Part shown: in pieces, positions 57,585 to 64,000 of the stretch
Layout: each line of letters begins with the position of its first letter
Position numbering within the stretch: position 1 is the stretch's first letter
Assembly (NCBI GenBank): GCA_019155185.1
Contig: CM032817.1
Coordinates: forward strand, 6,654,034-6,718,033
Direction of reading: 5' to 3'
Source: Beaufortia kweichowensis
Lineage: Eukaryota > Chordata > Actinopteri > Cypriniformes > Gastromyzontidae
DNA: 64,000 bases
Translations under genes and position numbers: made by a program
Notes under the pieces: model-generated
The model's database searches: none
The model's input: only the letters and a program-made list of their open reading frames with translations
What the model was told of the DNA's origin: nothing

Positions 57585-57720
57585 TTATTGAATCTCTGCT
57601 CTGGAAGAATTATGGGCAGTCTCGCTTGTCCTCCCCCCAGTTTATAATCAGTGAGAGTGGGCAACAGAAAATACGAGCCGGTTTGAAGGGAAATGGACAT
57701 ATAGCCAAGACACTTGTTTG
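57585..57720. promoter_or_regulatory. Candidate conserved non-coding element
   Basis: Unique block with GAAATTATTGAATCTC, GAAGAATTATGGGCAG and CCAGTTTATAATCAGTGA in quick succession. Texture-based call; conservation not measured. Confidence 0.25.
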
Positions 57721-57756
57721 TCGCCTTTTATGTTTTGCTCTAACTTTTCTTTTGTA

Positions 57757-57850
57757 GTTTTACATTTGCATTTATTTTATCCAAAGCAACTTGCAAATGA
57801 GGAATACTGCAGCCAGAGTGATTAATCTTGAGGGAAGTGATTCTCATAAA
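57757..57850. mobile_element. SINE/DNA-element fragment (ATCCAAAGCAACTT module)
   Basis: TTACATTTGCATTTATTTTA followed by TCCAAAGCAACTTGCAAATG AGG is the widespread teleost module, usually AAAGCGACTTACAAATGAGG. It is the same module seen in diverged form at 18340-18380. Confidence 0.55.
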
Positions 57851-58550
57851 CATAAATCTGGGGAAAGCATGGCTACTTCAAAAGCAATTACTGACAATTA
57901 TTGACAAATTAATTCTTACATTGTCATGAAAAGCCTCATATTTATGAAACCATAATTGTTTCATACCAGATTGTAGAAGGACCCTGAATAGGAAAGTCTG
58001 TTTTGTGCAAATTTACCTGATGTTGTAGATCCTGTTTCTGGCCAACTTTGATAGTGTTATCATTGAGGAGCAAGCTTTAGCCGAACAGCGATGTGATGAT
58101 GAATTGCTAGGCAAGCTAGAAAGACAAGGAACTCTGTCTTCTGGGTTTTCGTCTTTCTCTCTCTCAAGACTTGGTTTGATGGAGATATTTGCTCCCCCTG
58201 CAGTAATAGCTACGATCTGTCCCAGAATTCCCCATTGCTGTAATTTATTTCACAATCGTTGATCTAGGAGCGGGGCTGTGACATAGCATGCATCACAGAA
58301 GAAATGTTTTACCGTGGTTCGTAACCCGCTGGTGAATGAGGGAAGGGAATTGTTTGCCCTGACATCTAAGAAACATTAATACTCTTTAGCTGCTGATCTG
58401 GATTCAACCTTCACCAACTTGCGTAACGTTGTTTAGATGTGTGTTTGATCCTGCATCATAGTTCGATTTTGAGCTTTTTAGGGAACCAGACGGAAAGACA
58501 GAGTCAAAATTTCCATATGCCTGGCAGGTGTAAACTGGCCTAGAGAAAGC

Positions 58551-58555
<5 letters not shown>

Positions 58556-58592
<37 letters not shown>
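58556..58592. repeat. (GA)n microsatellite
   Basis: About 18 uninterrupted GA units. Confidence 0.95.
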
Positions 58593-58594
<2 letters not shown>

Positions 58595-61019
58595 TGCCGA
58601 AGTGAATGTGGAAGGAACGATTAAATGAATTAGTGCTGGTATCTGTCTGAGCTTTTACTCAATAAAATGTCTTTGCTGTGCTAGACTAACAGACGGAGCA
58701 TCTGCCTCCGTCATCATGAATTTATCACCACCAATTTTACCCTCAGGAACATGACAAATGCTTGCTAAGGTAAGCTGATGGACATGCTTGGTGTTAAGTG
58801 TTTACCTAATCACATAACATTGAATATTACTTCGGATCCAGCGAGAAACTTAAGATTATGGTAAAAATAGACAAATGTTAGACATAATGGAAGCCCTTCA
58901 TTTTACAGTCCTGTTCTGCATGTACTTTCTCTGTACTTATACTGTGCAACCGTCTAATTACTAGGTACATTAAACCTAACCCTTCCGAAGTGCATGTAGT
59001 CACAGTACTTTATTGGGCGAGTGCACGTACTGTAAAGTATTTTATAAAGTATGACAAGGTCATGTAAGGTCACAGGACTCGTTGAGTAAACAGTCTCTCG
59101 TCCGTCTACAGCTGGGTCGATGAATGGAGAGCGCTGAGGTCAGAAGTCGTGAGAGTTTCTGAAAGGAAATATGCTGTTCTGTTTCGACAGACTCAAAGCT
59201 CCAGATGAGATTTTAATTGACTTGTAAAATTATTCAGGTTTTTCTCTGCCACAAGCTTCTCTAAAGCGCCCTACCTCCCCCTGCGCGTCTTCTGCTCTGT
59301 CTGTCTAGAGCGAGGACAAACACAGACAGGTATGACACCTAACGATTCTGTTGACCTTTCACTGTGTCACTTGGTATTTTGATAATCATACGCTTGTGTT
59401 GCCTCAGTGTGACAGTGTCTTTCGGGATGTTTCTGAGGAACAATTAGCTGTCAGATGCTGTGAGACCGGCTGCGTCCCTAGCCGCCAGTTGAGGAGTTTC
59501 GGCTCTGTCAAGACTATCGATTCACCTTCGTCTCCCATCCTCTTCCTCCAGCAATCTTAGACGCACATCTTGCCCTTAACCTTTTTGCCACAGAATGCAA
59601 AGTTAAAACTCTCTCTCTCTTTCTCTCTCTCACTTGCTCTCTCTCTGTTTAAGTGCTTTGTCAAAAATATATATTAAAAAGGGTCATCAGAGGAAGACTG
59701 ATGCTTGCGCTTACTCGACAGGAGTTATTTCACAAGTCATCATTTTTGGGGCTTTGACAGATGTCTGAGTGAGTGTGAGAGAGAATGATCATCTTGCATT
59801 GAAAAGGTTTTTTTTAGTGGAAAATAGGAAATATATATATGAAAATTGTTCTTAATCAGAGTAGTTCAGTGTTTATGTATTTGTGTATGTGAGTTTGTGG
59901 CTTATTTCACATTCTTCCCACTCATCCACCTTCAAATCCCCATTAACAGATATCGCTTTACTAGAATAGGAAATTTTAAATCCCAAATTGTAAAATCTCT
60001 CATAGGAATAGATAAAGGAAGAAAAGAAAAAAGGGTAAGCTAATATGACCTCTATCACTTTCTGCCTGACTGTTTATTAAAAAATTATACCGCTCTTTCT
60101 CTGTGTTAAACCCGCCTGCCTTCTCAGTTTTGCTTAAACCAAAGCATCAGCACCCACTTTTTATTCAACGCATTGACGTTCTGTGTGTGGTCTCGATCAC
60201 CTCTGGGATTCATATTTTTCTATGCCTTTTTAATAAATTGAATCCATACTCAATTTTTCCTTTCTGTAATGTGAAATATATAAGGCACAGACAATGAAGT
60301 CCACCCACAGGTCAAAGCCAGATGTAGACCCTTAATACATATACTCTCATTGCTGATTAGATTTGATATCACAGCTCATATTTTCCAGTAATTGAGTGTA
60401 GAAACCACGAGGATTAGATTGCATGTTTGTGTTTGGAGGTATTTTCTCAGATTCGCGCACTGGCACGTTTTCTTGGCTTTTGGAATACCATCAGTACCTA
60501 CCGTTCTTTATACAAGCAACATTTATGGTTGTATTTTTGAATATTTTTGAATATTGTAGTTAACTTACTATTCATTAAAACCATGTTATCAAAGTCTCAA
60601 CAAAATTAGTTTGTACTTAAATTTGAACAACTACAGCAAACAAAAAAACATTTCATGCAACCTGTATGTGTTACTGATAACTATTTTTGTGATTATAAAT
60701 TATTATTAACAGTCACTTTTTTGCCCCGTTAGTTGCCCAATGCTCCATAAAGACAGCAGGTGTAATGATATTCACAGCCATGCAAGTGTTTCCAAGTGGA
60801 TTAGTTGTTGTCTTAGTAATTAGTCCACCCAGTTTTCAACAGTTTGACCCATTCACAGCCATATTGACAGATTAATCAGCCAATGACAGCATTGTCTTGG
60901 GACATGATTACACAGTAAGCTCAAGGGAAGCTACTTTAGTACTTTACCCACAATTCCCCTTTTGATTTTTGTATTTGGTTTTGATTATTGATTATTTTTG
61001 AATCCAAATAATATTTTTT

Positions 61020-61400
61020 TTAAAAGCCACCGCCCCTCCTGCCTCCTTGAGCAAAAAGCTTTTGGATTATAGTGATTGTACTCTAATTGTTATCTGCGCC
61101 ACCACAAGGCTGAACTTGACTGCCCTCATTACCCTTTTAATCTCTGGTGAAATGAATCATGGGGTCTTTTTTCTTTTCCTGCACTTTCTCTTTCCCCCTT
61201 TCTTTCTGTCAGTTTATTTCTGCATTATTCCCTTTAAGCTGAATTGGTTTCTCAACAGCCTATTAAGAAGTTATCAGAGCATTGCGGCCAGAACAGAATC
61301 CCAGGCACCCGGTACTGAGCTCCAGGCAGCTAAGCTTGCAAATGCCCTGCTTTCTTATGACTGCGGTACGGATCAGCAGCAAAGCGTTTGGACCGCATAA
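61020..61400. promoter_or_regulatory. Unique block with strong polypyrimidine acceptor; candidate element or exon
   Basis: A long pyrimidine tract ending CTTTCTTTCTGTCAG (61211) is followed by a frame open to 61400. A weak GTACGG donor lies at about 61366. The translation (QSIAARTESQAPGTELQAAK) matches no family I know. It may be a conserved non-coding element around TATCTGCGCCACC and AATGAATCATGGGG, or a 5' UTR exon. Confidence 0.25.
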
Positions 61401-64000
61401 GATCTAAAGTAGGCAGATGAGTAACCCCTTTTCTGTCTCGAACTTGTATTTTACCCTACTCTCTCATTAAGTCATGCTTTCCTGGGTCAGTATGGCCCAA
61501 AATGTGAAATCTGACCAGAAGAATGAGAGCTTGAATCTGTCAGAACTGGGTTTAAGAAAATTAAGAATTTGAAAACTTTTTGAATATGAATTTGAATTGG
61601 CATAACAAGAAGTATAATTTCCTGAACTATGAATATTATCAGTCACACAACAAAGGAATTTAATTATTGCAAAGCCTAAATAATTGCATAATTATGTTCA
61701 TTAAAATTGTATTATGCCTGTTTCTTCCCTGATGTTTATTTGATGTATTTATTCAAAACGTTTGCTACACATGTTTTTATGTAGTGCTGCATTTTCTTGG
61801 CTTCAAAGTTAATATTTATTGTTTGTAACTTGGTATTTTCCTGCGTGGCACTATATGCTCGCCAAACGCAATCTGGTTGGAAGCCGGAGATATTCCAAAT
61901 CCCAAAACATTTTGTGTTATTATTATATATTTATATTTATATTATATTATTCCTCCCGTACGCTTTGGAGATTTAAGTTGAATGTGTAATACAGATTAGT
62001 GATTTTGCCCTATGTCATCACATGAGCAAGTATTAGAGATTAGCTTAATCATACCAGCTCAAGCACAATTGCTCAAACTGAAATAACTTTTGCATTTTAA
62101 ACTTTCGTCTAAAGGCAGACATTATTATTACTGTCAAATTCTTTGTACGTGTGTAGTTATGCGATGGAAGAGAGAGGCTGGTTTGGGAAATTGTACTTAG
62201 TTTTGCTTTCTAAATCATGTTGATTCATCCACAAACTGGAAGCCAAAGCTGATTTCAATCCTTTTTCATCTTCATATACTCCCTTATCATGCCCTTTTTG
62301 ATCACAGGCCAAAAATAATATACTCCCAAGAAATTAGAAGTAGACCCATAGAAGTGTGTTATCTAAGACTTCAAGTCAGAATTTCACAACCCCCTCCAGA
62401 CTTCTTGGCAGATTAGTATCAGTTTTATGGAAAACTTTACCTAAAAATAAACTTCATATGAAATGTGCATTAAGTATATTAAAATAGCTCCAAAGTTTAT
62501 GAAATCGTTTCCTCAATCTGCCCTTTAGCACTAAATGTGTGCTTTTGTTTTTAGTCGTAATCTGTTCCTTTTTTTGGTTTTGTTTTAATTGTGTTTAATG
62601 GTTGATTTATGTAGATGTGTTTCCTTATGAATTTTTTTGCTATCAAACAACTTGAGCAATTTAGAATCCCTCTCACCCAGATTACTAGCTAACAAACATC
62701 ACCTTTACACACACTTATACAAATACACACACACAAAATGCAAGTCGGCATTCCTGTTACAAATGTGTCAGTTCCTCTGATTGTGTAATCCATCGGCCGG
62801 TGGAACCCAGGTGAACCGGTTCTTCAGCAGGCCTGATGAAAAGATGAAAAAATTGCAATCCATATAACTGCTAGCTTATCTAACTTGAGTATAAAATGAA
62901 AGTGTTTACAGAAGTGGATATTAATTCCCAGGTAGTGTTACCAAAAACAAAGTACTGCCACTTTTAAGTAACACTTAATAATTTTTTTCTAGCGAATAAC
63001 CTTAAACTCCTTCCATCTAAATTAGCCACAGTGTTATTCCGGGCATTCGCACAAACACCCACATTACAGCCAATCCAACACTTCTCTAGATATAATTTCC
63101 TCTGAAATAATCAAAATAAAGCCCTTACAGACACGTTTGCTGACGTTCCAACCCAGGAACAATTTTCTTCCAGTGATTATATGAGAGTTTGAAATGCCCT
63201 TTGATACAGTGATTTTAATTTTAGACACTATATTATAGCTCTGTGTTGTTTCCCCTCCGGATCAGAGTCACATTGGAGAGTGTAAGACTGAGACACACAC
63301 ACACACGCAACACAAAAAGACATAGTCACTCAGTTTGGTGGAGTTAAGGCGAGACAGACAGATAGAAAGAGACAGAACAGGCACCCATTGGGAGATTGAA
63401 AAGAGCAGTGTGCTCTCTGGATGATGAAACGCATGTGTCATCCTAAGTATGTGAGTGCGTCTTGAATCAGCTGCATGGGTCTTCAGGAGTTGTGTGTGTG
63501 TGTTTAAAGGTTTGGCTGTATTTCTGGAGCCATGTTTTTGTGTGTCCTTACAAACATAGTATAAAAAATCAGGTTTTAGGTTGTCCTTCCTGTTTGAAAT
63601 CATGTTTTGCTTCAAAAATAATTATGTCAGCAGGATTCTCTAGGAGTATCTAGGTATGAAAACTATGTGTGTGGTCCTGGTAAACCCTGCAGTCTGATAG
63701 TACATAGATGGTAGTATCACTAGTAAATAGTAATAGTTCAATAATTTTAGAAGAAAACCGAAGAAAACAGCTTCTAAATCATATTAAATGATGTTTTTTG
63801 AAAATGTAAAAATGCAGAAGGTTGGAAAAAGTCATGGAATTTGTACCCAAATGTATGCAAAACCTGACAAGCTAAGCAAAACATCCTTATGTATTAAAAT
63901 ATAATAATAATAATAATATATATCCTTATTTGTAAAAAAACATCCTCATTTGTAAAAATACACTATAAAAAATATAATAATTATATACAATTGTAAAAAT

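Larger units (their letters stand above)
54685..64000. other. Non-coding region to the window end
   Basis: About 9.3 kb without recognisable coding exons. It contains a complete MITE (55206-55670), a CA run at 56753-56771, a (GA)n run at 58556-58592, a SINE-like fragment (57757-57850), unique blocks near 57590-57720 and 61030-61400, and AT-rich, ATA-rich sequence at the end (63896-64000). Confidence 0.45.

Overview
The window looks like nuclear DNA of a teleost fish, most likely a cypriniform. It is AT-rich, intron-dominated and full of (CT/GA)n and (CA/GT)n microsatellites. It also carries short inverted-repeat elements ending in a motif like TTAAAGGGATAGTTCACCC and a decayed tRNA-derived SINE, both typical of cyprinid genomes. 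The species call is inference; the eukaryotic exon/intron structure is read directly.

Positions 1 to about 12,900 hold the 5' half of abcc9, which encodes the sulfonylurea receptor SUR2 of K-ATP channels. It lies on the minus strand. I traced 18 consecutive coding exons from the start ATG (11434) to coding exon 18 (242-343) with compatible splice phases at every junction. They give about 784 codons: the TMD0 bundle, the L0 linker, TMD1 and the start of NBD1 (Walker A to Q-loop). The rest of NBD1, TMD2 and NBD2 lie beyond position 1. One or two non-coding 5' exons (12113-12279 and 12701 to about 12850) and a probable promoter near 12.85 kb lie upstream. Coding exons 14, 17 (36 bp) and 18 are all in-frame cassettes, the same three exons known as alternative in mammalian SUR2.

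From about 12.9 to 18.9 kb is intergenic sequence with three CTCF-like motifs and a SINE remnant. At about 18.9-19.8 kb there is a CpG-rich stretch behind a long (GA)n tract. It holds a plausible non-coding first exon on the plus strand with a strong splice donor at 19310/19311. This looks like the promoter of a divergent neighbour that I cannot name.

From 19.3 kb to the end I find no convincing protein-coding exon. One 81-bp plus-strand candidate exon (54604-54684) has very good splice sites. The rest resembles a long intron or gene desert with scattered repeat-poor blocks that read like conserved regulatory elements. The order abcc9, then a divergent non-coding first exon, then a long element-rich intron would fit a developmental regulator such as sox5, which lies in the same broader human region (12p12.1). 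That identity is a guess. I see no operon, CRISPR, phage or otherwise novel molecular system; the interest lies in splicing, promoter architecture and repeats.
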